From NCBI RefSeq assembly GCF_000378485.1, contig NZ_KB899973.1:62001-126000 (forward strand): a DNA stretch of 64,000 nucleotides, in the 5' to 3' direction. The notes beneath the pieces are model-generated. The model was given only the letters and a program-made list of their open reading frames with translations, was not told the DNA's origin and did not search any database. Origin of the DNA: Flavobacterium rivuli WB 3.3-2 = DSM 21788 (lineage in GTDB: Bacteria > Bacteroidota > Bacteroidia > Flavobacteriales > Flavobacteriaceae). The number at the start of each line of letters is the position of its first letter. The stretch's first letter is position 1. The position numbers and the translations under genes are program-made. Shown piece by piece: positions 53,080-62,392 of the stretch.

Positions 53080-54496
53080 TATGTTCTTTTTTTTCTTTTA
53101 TTGTTGCATGTAGTATGCTCTCTGCAAATATAATTTCTATATCATCACCTTGTTCCAGGCCAGCTCCATTAAAGGCTATTATATCATTTTTCCTGATGAT
53201 GGCATATCCTCTTTTCAATGTGCTTTCCGGGGACATTATCCGGATTGCTCCTTCAAAATTTGTAATGGTATCATTCTGTTTTTTAAGATAGGCCGTCGCA
53301 AACATTCTAACGTTTTCCTGTTGGCTCCTAATTTCATTCTTCTTATCGTTAAGCAGGATCAAAGGCCTGACAGCAAGTTTAGCAGCAGTGCTTATTAATT
53401 TGTTCTGTTGGCTAAAGATCATGGATTTTGCCTTTTCGGTTACTTTATGATCCAACCCTATGAGCTTCTCCTTTTGCACACCCGAAGTATTGCGTGCACT
53501 CTCTATCAAACCATAGTACAGTATGGTTAGTTTTTGCTGGGCGACAGCAATGAGGTTTTGTGACCTAAAAACCACGTTTCTCTGGAAGAGGATCATGCTT
53601 AGTTCAAAATTTCTATTGTGCGCCACAATAAACTCTGCTGCTTTGGTCGGCGTTTTTGTTTTGGTGTGTACCATCAAGTCTGTTATGGTCTCATTTTTCT
53701 GATGCCCTATGCCGGTGATTATCGGAATGGGGAACTTTGCAACGGCGCGTGCAATTCGATAATTATCAAAGATAAGGAAATCAGTCTGTGCACCGCCACC
53801 GCGCACAATTACTACTGCATCGTATGCAACTCCGGAATTATAGACCGCTACCAGCCTATCCACAAATTGCTGTACATTTTTTTCACCCTGCACTCCGGCA
53901 AAGTAATCATCCACCTGATAGGTATAACCGTAATCGTTATTGTCGAGGGTGTGCCTGAAATCTTCACTACCGGCTGATATAGATGACGAAATCAGCGCTA
54001 TACGCTGCAGAACGGGATTCAGCCTGAGTTCATTATTGCCTGTAAGGTAGCCGTCACCAATTTTTTTAATAAATTTATTACGCAATACCAGCATTTCAAG
54101 GGTCGCTTTGCGCTGTTGTTCCAGCACGCCTAAGGTAAAATTGGGGTCAATATTGAGGAGCGCTACAGATAGCCCGTACTGGGCATGGTATTCAATGCTT
54201 ACCAGTATAAGTACCTGGATATTATTAGTAAAACGCTGCCCGGTTATATTTTCAAAATCCTTAATCTTCACAGCACTGGTACCCCATGCCTTGCCGGCTA
54301 CTTTGGCTACAATAGTATGAGAATTTACATCTTTCTCTACCAGGCCAAAATTATGGGAATTCTTCGCTTCTTTATACGAATGGTTGGTTACATCTGCAAT
54401 TATCCAATAGCTTTTATTACGGAATGCCACGTCTACGGCATCTGTAATCAGGGTGCTCAGTTGCGAAAGCTTTATGGGGTTACTAAATTGTGACAC
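53057..54496 (-). CDS. xseA: exodeoxyribonuclease VII large subunit
   Basis: A 479-residue protein. An N-terminal OB fold (about 1-115, IADVTNHSYKEAKNSHNFGLVEKD) is followed by the nuclease domain with IALISSSISAGSEDF, VVIVRGGGAQTDF and IPIITGIGHQKNETITD, and a long coiled-coil C-terminus. It degrades single-stranded DNA ends together with XseB. It is diverged from typical XseA, suggesting an element-borne copy (inference). Confidence 0.9.
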   Translation of the reverse strand: MSQFSNPIKLSQLSTLITDAVDVAFRNKSYWIIADVTNHSYKEAKNSHNFGLVEKDVNSHTIVAKVAGKAWGTSAVKIKDFENITGQRFTNNIQVLILVSIEYHAQYGLSVALLNIDPNFTLGVLEQQRKATLEMLVLRNKFIKKIGDGYLTGNNELRLNPVLQRIALISSSISAGSEDFRHTLDNNDYGYTYQVDDYFAGVQGEKNVQQFVDRLVAVYNSGVAYDAVVIVRGGGAQTDFLIFDNYRIARAVAKFPIPIITGIGHQKNETITDLMVHTKTKTPTKAAEFIVAHNRNFELSMILFQRNVVFRSQNLIAVAQQKLTILYYGLIESARNTSGVQKEKLIGLDHKVTEKAKSMIFSQQNKLISTAAKLAVRPLILLNDKKNEIRSQQENVRMFATAYLKKQNDTITNFEGAIRIMSPESTLKRGYAIIRKNDIIAFNGAGLEQGDDIEIIFAESILHATIKEKKEHNGRRNDL

Positions 54497-54585
54497 TTGC
54501 CAATCAGGTTATAAAAACAAATTTAGCATTATTAATGTAATGCAAAGCTATAATACATGCATGATAACGGCAGAAAGACAAATGG

Positions 54586-55608
54586 TTATCCCAACCTGTT
54601 GCTATCCATCCTTTCTTTAGCATGAATTAAAATACTATGTATCTTTCGCTCCAGTTCTTCTTTAGATGGAAGTTCCGTCCAGTATTCTGCCACCATTATC
54701 CCGTCCTTATGCATCTCCAGTAACTCCACCTGCTCCCGGCTGCTTTCAGCGCAGAGTATGAGCCCAACAGGTGCAGCTTCCCCCTCTGCCTTTTCGTAGC
54801 GATCCAGCCATTTGAGGTACAGTTCCATCTGTCCTTTATGCTTTGCCTGGAATCTACCCAGCTTTAATTCCACCGCTACGAGCCGCTTAAGTATGCGGTG
54901 ATAGAATAACAGGTCCAGATGAAAATCCTCCCCGTCAATGATCATCCGTTTCTGGCGTTCCACGAAAGCAAAGCCTTTACCTAGTTCTAATATAAAACTT
55001 TCCAGTTCCCTGAGGATTGCCTGCTCCAGGTCTTTCTCAAGATAGGTATCCTGCAACCCTAAAAAATCCAGAAAATAGGGATCTTTAAAATTGTTATGGA
55101 TACCGGGGTTGTTGCTTACATTTTGTAAGTTGGCAATAGCAGTGCGCTCAAAATCTTTTGAAGCAATCTTTTTGCGCAGGTCACGTATCCCCAACACTTC
55201 GTTAGCGGCAACCTGGGCATAATACCATTGCGCTTCCTGAGTTTTTAAAGGCAGCAATTCTACAAAGTGGGACCAGCTCAAATGCCGTGATAATGTAAGT
55301 AACACCTGCTCATCAGGAAACTGTTCAGCAAACTGTAACATACGCCTTAAATTGCGTAATTCAAAATTCCTCCCATACTGCGCTTTCAATTGTGTCGACA
55401 GTGTCGACACAATCTGTTTTGAATATTCAGCCCTCTTATATTGCAGGATCTCGCGGTTGATACGGCTGCCGACATGCCAAAAAAGCATGGTCAGGGTACT
55501 GTTTGCCTGTGCCACCAGATTGCCCTGGCTTTGCTCAATAAGGAACGACAATTCTTTGAAAAGGCTGTCTTCATTGGCTTCTGTAACTACTATATTTTTA
55601 AGTTCCAT
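54586..55608 (-). CDS. PDDEXK nuclease-domain protein, YhcG/DUF1016 family
   Basis: A 340-residue protein. The N-terminal DUF1016 helical domain (about 10-160, VGSRINREIL, LRRMLQFAEQFPDEQ, LSWSHFVELLPL) is followed by a PDDEXK nuclease domain with FHLDLLFYHRILKRLVAVELKLG. Members occur near restriction systems and on mobile elements. It is the gene before the coupling-protein gene on the same strand. A role in element defence or processing is possible but unproven. Confidence 0.88.
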   Translation of the reverse strand: MELKNIVVTEANEDSLFKELSFLIEQSQGNLVAQANSTLTMLFWHVGSRINREILQYKRAEYSKQIVSTLSTQLKAQYGRNFELRNLRRMLQFAEQFPDEQVLLTLSRHLSWSHFVELLPLKTQEAQWYYAQVAANEVLGIRDLRKKIASKDFERTAIANLQNVSNNPGIHNNFKDPYFLDFLGLQDTYLEKDLEQAILRELESFILELGKGFAFVERQKRMIIDGEDFHLDLLFYHRILKRLVAVELKLGRFQAKHKGQMELYLKWLDRYEKAEGEAAPVGLILCAESSREQVELLEMHKDGIMVAEYWTELPSKEELERKIHSILIHAKERMDSNRLG

Positions 55609-55665
55609 GATACGATTGATTATATGTATAAGTAGATTAATACTAAAGACCTGTAAAGCCCGGCC

Positions 55666-57654
55666 TTACTTTTTGATTACCAGGTATGCGAGTGCAGGGT
55701 CATTTAACAGGCGGTGAATTTCAGAATGTGTAATATCCTGTATGTCCTGCTTGATCTGTAGATAATTCTTTTGCACTATCGAATTATCTATCTTGCGTAT
55801 CACCGCAATATCTTTATAGCTATCCTCTTCCTCCTTCAGGGCTTTATGGTCGTTGAGAATCTCGCAGTGAAACGTTTTTAACGCTATCTTATTTTCAGGG
55901 TCATCGGCAACCATGCCCACAAATTCTCCTGAACTTAAGGATGAAATTTTTGAGGGTGGTACCGCCGATTCCAATTGTTTTGAACGGCTTATGGACGTGT
56001 CGCCACTATTAATCGAGAGGCTCTCCCTGTCCTGCATGATCTTGCCAAAGCGCTCCGATAACTGTTTGGCAGTGTCACCGGTCACCTGCCCGCTGGCAAT
56101 GTTCCCTACAATATTAATGATCACATCGGCCTGCTCACGCCCATAGTCTTTACGCAGCTGGCTGAAGTCCTGGATACCGAGGCAGGTCGAGACTTTATTA
56201 CTACGGGCTGTCGCAATTAGGCTGTCCATATTGTTTAAATAGATGGTTGGGAATTCATCAAAAATCAGGCTGCTTTTCTGCTTTCCTTTTTTGTTTACCT
56301 GCTTTACCAGGCGGGTAACATACAAGGATAAAACGGCGCCATAGATCTGGATTTTCTGGGGGTTATTGCCCATGCAAACTATCTTCGGGTCATCCGGGTT
56401 ATTGATGTCCAGCGTAAACTCATTCCCTGACAGCACATAATATAGCTGTGGTGATGACAACCTTGCCATGGCTACTTTGGCAGAGGCGATTTGCCCCTCC
56501 AGCTGCTCCATAACGTCATTTAGGTAGGCGTTGACAAAGGGATTGATGAGTACTTCAATTTCTTTCTCGGTACGTAGCAATGTAAAGAGGCTGTCATAAT
56601 CCGCCTGCATCAGTTCGATAACATGGGGAAGGGTGCAGAACTCCCCATCCTTATATTTTTTCAGGTACCATATTATGGCGGTAACAAAATTGATTGGAGA
56701 TTCCACAAAGAAGTCCCCTTGTTTTTTTATCCATTCCCTATTAAGCCCCATAAGGATCGTACGGGCTGACTCTGCCGCGTCCGTAATATCGGTCATCGCT
56801 GATGGTTCTAATGGGTTACAACGGTTCGTACGGGACAGGTCGTCAAAGTTAATGACATAAAATTTTGGCGGCTTGGGATACAGGTGTTTGTACTTAAGCC
56901 ATGTGTTGTATGCGATCCGCGAGAGGTCGTCAAACTTAAAATCATACACGAACATTGTAAACCCTTTACGGATGTGCTGGGTGATAACGTGGCGGATCAG
57001 GAAATACGATTTACCGGAACCGGGCGTACCTGATACCAGTATCCCACGGAATGGGTTAATGATATTAATCCAGCTCTGACGAACCTTGTCTTTAAGGTAG
57101 TAGCGGGCCGGCAGGTTAATGGAATACTCATTTTCCAAAAGCCGTTCTTCCTGTGGGAACGTTTCATTTTCCTTATTAAAAATATCTTTATTATTCAGCC
57201 TGTCTTTTATAATGCGGGATAGCAGTGTGCCCCCTGTCAGCACCAGTAAAAAACCAACACCGGTTATACACATATAGGTTGTTGCTACCCAAATAATTTT
57301 AAAGGGCAATAGCAGCGCAAGGTAGCCTGCAAAATACAGAAGCATGCCGTTAATAATGTAGGCAAAGGCGGCCTTGTAACTTAATTTCTCATCCTTGCGC
57401 CCTTTAGCGCCAAGCAAGGAAATCACTAAAAACCCTAAGGCAAAGAACTTCGACTTGTGAAAATTACTAAATAAACCTGTATTCTGGATATTCCCTAAAA
57501 TCTTGTCACTAAAGCCACTTACCCAATGCCACTCCTGGAATGCGGCATAACAATAATAATAAAAATGCAGTGCCAGGATGACAATACTTATCAGCCTGGT
57601 CATGTCAAGAATTTTTCTCAGTGCCTGTTCATTTTCTCCGGTTTGCATTGCCAT
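55666..57654 (-). CDS. mobC: VirD4/TraG-type conjugative coupling protein (Bacteroidota MobC)
   Basis: A 662-residue membrane ATPase. About four hydrophobic segments lie in residues 20-145, the Walker A GTPGSGKS at 209-216, and Walker B in SLIFDEFPTIYL. It brings the relaxase-DNA complex to a type IV secretion pore in the inner membrane. It follows the relaxase gene by 12 nt. No pore genes are seen, so the element may borrow a pore from another conjugative element. Confidence 0.9.
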   Translation of the reverse strand: MAMQTGENEQALRKILDMTRLISIVILALHFYYYCYAAFQEWHWVSGFSDKILGNIQNTGLFSNFHKSKFFALGFLVISLLGAKGRKDEKLSYKAAFAYIINGMLLYFAGYLALLLPFKIIWVATTYMCITGVGFLLVLTGGTLLSRIIKDRLNNKDIFNKENETFPQEERLLENEYSINLPARYYLKDKVRQSWINIINPFRGILVSGTPGSGKSYFLIRHVITQHIRKGFTMFVYDFKFDDLSRIAYNTWLKYKHLYPKPPKFYVINFDDLSRTNRCNPLEPSAMTDITDAAESARTILMGLNREWIKKQGDFFVESPINFVTAIIWYLKKYKDGEFCTLPHVIELMQADYDSLFTLLRTEKEIEVLINPFVNAYLNDVMEQLEGQIASAKVAMARLSSPQLYYVLSGNEFTLDINNPDDPKIVCMGNNPQKIQIYGAVLSLYVTRLVKQVNKKGKQKSSLIFDEFPTIYLNNMDSLIATARSNKVSTCLGIQDFSQLRKDYGREQADVIINIVGNIASGQVTGDTAKQLSERFGKIMQDRESLSINSGDTSISRSKQLESAVPPSKISSLSSGEFVGMVADDPENKIALKTFHCEILNDHKALKEEEDSYKDIAVIRKIDNSIVQKNYLQIKQDIQDITHSEIHRLLNDPALAYLVIKK

Positions 57655-57665
57655 GATGATTTATA

Positions 57666-58979
57666 TTATGGATTATCTGATCGTCCCCTTCGTTTTTTCT
57701 TTTTCCGCTTGCCTTTAAGTTCCCCCGGAATATATCCCGGTGCCTGTTCAGCCTGAGTAAGCAGGCCGGCAAGTTTCTCAATTGCACTATCACCTCTTGC
57801 TTTAATAAGGTTATTTACAGGAGGTGCGCCTTGTTTATAAGTGATTGTCTTTGCCCTATCTCTCCCTATAATGCGCCGGCTAATATCGTTTTTCACAGCC
57901 CCGACTTTTTGATCGTCCTTCGCGGTAGTACTGCATCGCTCCAATATCCCTTTAGCGCTATAGGGCTTGCCCAAGGCGCTGCCATTAAAAACACATTTAG
58001 TCGTATGGTCAACGTAGGTAATCCCGTATATTATACCGTCTGAATTTTTTCTTAATACGGTGTTTACACCCTCTTTTTCCAAGGAGCCGATGAAGCCAGA
58101 CAGTACAATACTATTACCTAATAATGCCCGGTCAATGACGCTTTTTACCCTGGCCTTGTGCAGCACCTGTGCTACTTTATTTGCAGGGAACTTTTGTTCT
58201 AAAAATTTCAGGGTTGGCCTGTTATAAAAATCACTGGCTTTGATAGGCACACCTGTAGGGATGCCATCCCCGTCCAGAATACGGTAAACCAACCCGCCCC
58301 CTTTAAATATCCGTGAGCCTTCACTGCCCCGGTCGGCCTTGACATTATATAGTTGGAGCACCGCATTGAGTTCCGGCAGGCTGGCATATTTATAGTTCGG
58401 CAGCACTACGCCCAATACATTTGCAATCGCTTTTTTTGACTGCATTTTACCATACCGCACCTTAGCGGTGCTGATGGGTTGCAGTTCAAAACCTTCCCCT
58501 TTTTTACGCCCCTGTGCCACAACCAAACCATACTCTTTCTCAATCTCTTTCCTTGCCGTCTCGGACTGGTTACGCCCTATATTCTGGGTGTCTATCCGGC
58601 TGCCATCATCCTTAATTTTTATAGAAACCAGGTGAATATGCGGATGCCCTGCATCGTGGTGCTGGTACACAAGGTAAGGCTGCTGTCCGAAGCCTATCCG
58701 CTCCATATAATCAGTAGCGATATCCATTAGTTTTTCTTGCGGCAAACCCGTTTCCGACGGGTCGAAATTCAGGGAAATATGCACGCTGTTCCGCGTCACA
58801 TTATCATTCAGCGCCGCTTGTTTTATTAACCTGTTAAGCTTCATGGTAAGGTTCATCTTATCCACATCCATGGGATAATTTCCCTCACCAATACATTTCG
58901 CCACACCTTCCTTTACCTTGTTTTCGTTGTAGTTGAAAATGTTGCGGATGGAATGCCCGGTCTTTATGATTGCAACCAT
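57666..58979 (-). CDS. mobB: relaxase/mobilization nuclease (Bacteroidota MobB)
   Basis: 437 residues. The N-terminal nuclease domain shows a candidate nucleophile Tyr17 (NIFNYNENKV) and the metal motif HHDAGHPHIHLV with His112, His114 and His116. The C-terminal part is long and basic, ending in KGKRKKKKRRGRSDNP. It nicks oriT and is carried into the recipient. It overlaps the upstream mobA gene by 16 nt. Confidence 0.93.
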   Translation of the reverse strand: MVAIIKTGHSIRNIFNYNENKVKEGVAKCIGEGNYPMDVDKMNLTMKLNRLIKQAALNDNVTRNSVHISLNFDPSETGLPQEKLMDIATDYMERIGFGQQPYLVYQHHDAGHPHIHLVSIKIKDDGSRIDTQNIGRNQSETARKEIEKEYGLVVAQGRKKGEGFELQPISTAKVRYGKMQSKKAIANVLGVVLPNYKYASLPELNAVLQLYNVKADRGSEGSRIFKGGGLVYRILDGDGIPTGVPIKASDFYNRPTLKFLEQKFPANKVAQVLHKARVKSVIDRALLGNSIVLSGFIGSLEKEGVNTVLRKNSDGIIYGITYVDHTTKCVFNGSALGKPYSAKGILERCSTTAKDDQKVGAVKNDISRRIIGRDRAKTITYKQGAPPVNNLIKARGDSAIEKLAGLLTQAEQAPGYIPGELKGKRKKKKRRGRSDNP

Positions 58980-59356
58980 TGTTCTGCCATTTTTTGAATG
59001 TGCTTTTTAACCTCATCAACCTTATTAAATAGTATTTTCCGCTCCAGTTCATAGCTAACAAGCCATGCTTTAAATTCCGGTATTTGCTGCACGGTATGCA
59101 ATTTTTTTACTGCTTGGTTAAAGTTGTTCCCTATGGCGTTGAGCTCACCGCGCAAGCGGATAAGCTCCCCCATAAATTCATCAAGGGACTGGTTGCGGTA
59201 ATTGGTCACTACAGGCTTATCCAAAAGATTTTTACGTACATATTCACTGATCTTCCGGCAGGTCGATTTGTTGAATGCAGCAACAATTTTCCGGTACTCA
59301 TCAGGGCTTAGCCTTAGGTGTATCCACTTGGTTCGGTTGTGTTCTTTCTTTTCCAT
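58964..59356 (-). CDS. mobA: relaxosome accessory protein (Bacteroidota MobA, MobC-like fold)
   Basis: A 130-residue protein. A ribbon-helix-helix-type N-terminus (WIHLRLSPDEYRKIVAAFNKS, ISEYVRKNLL) is followed by a helical tail with NAIGNNFNQAVKKLH, typical of relaxosome proteins. It helps the relaxase bind oriT. It is first in the mob operon, directly next to the oriT candidate. Confidence 0.88.
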   Translation of the reverse strand: MEKKEHNRTKWIHLRLSPDEYRKIVAAFNKSTCRKISEYVRKNLLDKPVVTNYRNQSLDEFMGELIRLRGELNAIGNNFNQAVKKLHTVQQIPEFKAWLVSYELERKILFNKVDEVKKHIQKMAEQWLQS

Positions 59357-59426
59357 CTCCTTTCATTTTCATTTCTCCAACACTACTTTCTTTTCAGTGT
59401 CACTGCCCAACGAGTTCCGAGTGACC

Positions 59427-59498
59427 GGGCAGCCAGATTCGTTTGTGATACAAACGGACATCTGGCCGATTGCAGGAACGTTGCAATCTCCCCTGCCC
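59427..59498. other. oriT candidate with nested inverted repeats
   Basis: GGGCAG (59427-59432) pairs with CTGCCC (59493-59498) and encloses two hairpins. The first pairs GCCAGAT (59432-59438) with ATCTGGC (59460-59466) and, inside it, CGTTTGT (59440-59446) with ACAAACG (59450-59456). The second pairs GATTGCA (59468-59474) with TGCAATC (59482-59488). Its position just upstream of the mob operon is where mobilizable elements keep oriT. The nick site is not assigned. Confidence 0.6.
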
Positions 59499-59805
59499 TT
59501 TGAACGTCCTAAAGACCTTTTAACAGCTTTAATTTCAGAGGCTTTTCCTTACTACAATTCAACGCTACAGTCTAAGCCCTACTATGCATATCCAAAAAAT
59601 GAGGAAAACCGTAATGGATATTTTCCTATGCATCATCTGAGAAAAACCTATTTAAAACAGTCTTTTTTTTTAGCCTTCAATGAAAGTGCACACCTGCATT
59701 TATAACCTCTGGTTTTTAATGTAGCAAACATCGCAGATGACCTTAAGCAACGATTGGGAGGTGTGCTTTTTCAATCCCTATATGAACTTTGAAAACCGAT
59801 AAATG

Positions 59806-59830
59806 CCTTCCCATTTCAGGGAAGGGTTTT
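59806..59830 (+). terminator. terminator-like hairpin
   Basis: CCTTCCC (59806-59812) pairs with GGGAAGG (59819-59825), followed by GTTTTG. No gene obviously ends here. Confidence 0.5.
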
Positions 59831-60004
59831 GTGGGTTCATTATCAATAAAAAAAACCAAAAATATATTATAGGCCTTACACTAACGACGAAGGTAATCAA
59901 GGCATAGCGCACTAACAATCATGGCTAAATTTCGACCATGAATTTCTGGAAAACGCTTTCTATTTTTGTAGTGTATCAAGTAGTAATTCAAACCATTAAA
60001 TGTT

Positions 60005-60298
60005 ATGACAACAAATGAAGAAGCTATGGTTTTCGACACCCTGTTGAGTGTCCCAGGCATGAATGATGTAGTGAAGATCGACCTGAAGATCTCGCGTAAA
60101 AATGTGTTCCTTTTGAACCGTGTTATCAAACGTGGGCTATCGAATGATCCTGAGGAAAAGGACTCCAATTTTTTTTCCAATGCCCCTGAAGAAACCATCA
60201 GAGAGCTACAAGATTTAGCGCTCGATTTTTTGGAAAAAGCAGGGCTGGTTGAACTCAGCGAAAAGCTCAGTTCGCTTTCAGCGAAGGATAAGAAATAG
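60005..60298 (+). CDS. hypothetical 97-residue protein near oriT
   Basis: A charged, mostly helical protein (MNDVVKIDLKISRKNVFLLNRVIKRGLS, EETIRELQDLALDFLEKAGLVELSEKL). No domain is recognised. TATTTTTG at 59961-59968 could be its -7 box. Its place beside the mob region suggests an element gene. Confidence 0.6.
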   Translation: MTTNEEAMVFDTLLSVPGMNDVVKIDLKISRKNVFLLNRVIKRGLSNDPEEKDSNFFSNAPEETIRELQDLALDFLEKAGLVELSEKLSSLSAKDKK

Positions 60299-60480
60299 GA
60301 CCAGTATAGTAAAAGGGATATGCAATTCCATAACCCTTTTAATATTACCACTACAATAAAACACAACCATCTATAATAGCCTGATTTTTAAACATTTTAG
60401 CCGTTTTTTGATATGCTTTATTCTACTACTTAAACCTAATTTGGCTTAACCAAACAAATAACAATCTTAAAATTACGGCA

Positions 60481-61989
60481 ATGAAAATAGCTCCACCTAA
60501 CAGAGATTATATCATCCAGATTGTCTGTTACCTCTATATCTTATTGTTTGTCTATGCAGCAGTAAGCAAGCTGCTGGATTTTGAAAATTTTCAGGCGCAA
60601 CTTGGCCAATCTCCTTTGTTGAGCGCTTTTGCAGGATGGGTTTCATGGATAGTCCCTGTTACTGAACTGGTACTGTCAATCGTGCTTCTGATAAAGCCGT
60701 TGCGACTGATAGCGCTTTTCGCCTCCTACCTGCTTATGGTGATGTTTTCAGCATATATTTTTATTATACTTCATTATAGTGAATTTGTACCGTGTTCCTG
60801 TGGAGGAATATTGGAAAAAATGACATGGCAGCAACATCTGGCCTTTAATTTGGTATTTTGTTTTCTGGCCATTGTAGCCTTGACAATTTCCCCTGAAAAT
60901 ACGCCGCATCACAGCAATCCCAGAAAAAAATGGGCTGTCTTAGCATCATTAGTTTTTGGCACTACAGTAGCAATTTGTATAATGACATTTCTATTTTTAC
61001 AATCGGAGAATATCGTGCATGCCCAAAATAATTTCGTACGTCGGTTTCCACCCCATGTATATGATAAAAACGCATCGCTAAACCTCAAATACCGGGATTA
61101 TTATTTTGCAGGAGCGACAGACAGTATAGTATTTTTAGGTAACTATTCATCACCCCTTTCCATACTTGCACTTGACTATAACCTCAAGGTTTTGGGAAAC
61201 TACAAAGTCACGCTTGATGATTATAAATTCCCTTTCCGGTCAACTCAAATCCGTATCGCTGCGCCTTATTTTTACCTAGCAGATGGTACAGTGCCCTGTA
61301 TCTTTAAGGGTAAAATAAGTGACTGGAAAGCCACAATACTCACTACTAATGGCACTTATTTTTCCACATTTGTGCCCGTTGACACAACAAAAATCGCATT
61401 CCGTGGCAAAAGTTCAGAATCCGGAGAAAACATTTTAGGTACAATCGCTACCGGCCCTAACCACTATAATGTAAAGACAAGTCAAAAGTTACTTCAGAAA
61501 CAAATAGATGGAATTTTTGATACTGATGGAATGCTGCATTATAACCCTAAATTGAAATCCCTGATATATCTGTATTACTACCGCAACCAATTTGTAGTAG
61601 CCGACCAAAACCTCAACCTCATTCGCCGAGGTAATACCATAGATACCACTTCCCATGCAAAAATCAGGATTTCTGAGCTTCACAATGGGGACAGAAAATT
61701 ATCGGCACCGCCAAACTTTGCGAATAAATTCAGTGCAACGGCCGGTAATCATCTTTATGTAAATTCTGGACTTCGCGGACGCTTTGAATCTGCAGTGCAA
61801 TGGAAGGAAACAGCGGTAATTGATGTATATGACATTGCGAAAAAAACATATTCCTACAGCCTGCCTGTTTATCCTGTTAATAACGAAAAACTCCATGCTA
61901 TTTATGCCACAGAAAAGCGATTATTTTTTCTGATCGACAATGCTATTGTTGCCTATACTTTAAATGAAGAGAACCAACCAAGACACTAA
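60481..61989 (+). CDS. MauE/DoxX-type membrane protein with extracytoplasmic domain
   Basis: A 502-residue protein. Four membrane helices lie within residues 10-140, with a CSCGG motif (about 102-106) as in MauE redox proteins, then a fifth helix (about 150-175). A large C-terminal domain (about 180-502) of repeated beta strands, perhaps a propeller, faces the periplasm. The MauE fold supports disulfide formation in partner proteins. The next gene encodes a small exported Cys-containing protein, a possible client (inference). Confidence 0.8.
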   Translation: MKIAPPNRDYIIQIVCYLYILLFVYAAVSKLLDFENFQAQLGQSPLLSAFAGWVSWIVPVTELVLSIVLLIKPLRLIALFASYLLMVMFSAYIFIILHYSEFVPCSCGGILEKMTWQQHLAFNLVFCFLAIVALTISPENTPHHSNPRKKWAVLASLVFGTTVAICIMTFLFLQSENIVHAQNNFVRRFPPHVYDKNASLNLKYRDYYFAGATDSIVFLGNYSSPLSILALDYNLKVLGNYKVTLDDYKFPFRSTQIRIAAPYFYLADGTVPCIFKGKISDWKATILTTNGTYFSTFVPVDTTKIAFRGKSSESGENILGTIATGPNHYNVKTSQKLLQKQIDGIFDTDGMLHYNPKLKSLIYLYYYRNQFVVADQNLNLIRRGNTIDTTSHAKIRISELHNGDRKLSAPPNFANKFSATAGNHLYVNSGLRGRFESAVQWKETAVIDVYDIAKKTYSYSLPVYPVNNEKLHAIYATEKRLFFLIDNAIVAYTLNEENQPRH

Positions 61990-62069
61990 TGTAAAATACA
62001 GAACCAGGAATAAGATCGAACACCTGTAGAAAAAAGTAGATCAATTCATTCAATCTTAATTTTATTTTT

Positions 62070-62342
62070 ATGAAAAATTTTAAAGTGCTTCTAACAGCCG
62101 GAGTCCTGATGGCTGCCGTAGGCGGCGCCTTTGCAACGAATGCATCTAAAAATGCAGAGGATGCAAAATTCACCCAGTTCACGGGCTACATCTTTCAAAG
62201 TGGCCATTGCGTTGAAAAAAATGCAAAATGCCAGAATGTCAACACCGGTATACTTTGTACCGAAACAGCAACCGGGGGCGCACAGGTTTTCAGAATGACT
62301 GCTACGGATGTCTGTACGCAGCAATTATGGAGATTGCCTTAG
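62070..62342 (+). CDS. DUF6520 family exported small protein
   Basis: A 90-residue protein with a signal peptide (1-23, cleavage near GAFA) and a mature part carrying four cysteines in GHCVEKNAKC, GILC and TDVC. DUF6520 proteins are common and often multi-copy in Flavobacteria, and their function is unknown. It directly follows the MauE-type gene (80 nt gap), and a terminator follows. Confidence 0.82.
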   Translation: MKNFKVLLTAGVLMAAVGGAFATNASKNAEDAKFTQFTGYIFQSGHCVEKNAKCQNVNTGILCTETATGGAQVFRMTATDVCTQQLWRLP

Positions 62343-62351
62343 TAATCTCAA

Positions 62352-62392
62352 AAAGCGATGCAGTTCCTGTTAGGAACTGCATTTCTTTTTAA
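62352..62392. terminator. bidirectional terminator
   Basis: ATGCAGTTCC (62358-62367) pairs with GGAACTGCAT (62373-62382), followed by TTCTTTTT and preceded by AAAAA. It is shared by the DUF6520 gene and the convergent S9 peptidase gene. Confidence 0.88.

Larger units (their letters stand above)
59357..60004. other. non-coding region carrying the oriT candidate
   Basis: A 647-nt gap between mobA and the next plus-strand gene. It contains the nested inverted repeats at 59427-59498 and a hairpin near 59806. A 167-residue frame covering 59202-59705 overlaps mobA on the other strand and lacks protein-like composition. Nothing else was recognised. Confidence 0.5.

Noticed and set aside
59202..59705. 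167-residue plus-strand frame covering the oriT candidate
   Set aside because: It overlaps mobA on the other strand and the inverted-repeat region, and has no domain-like sequence.
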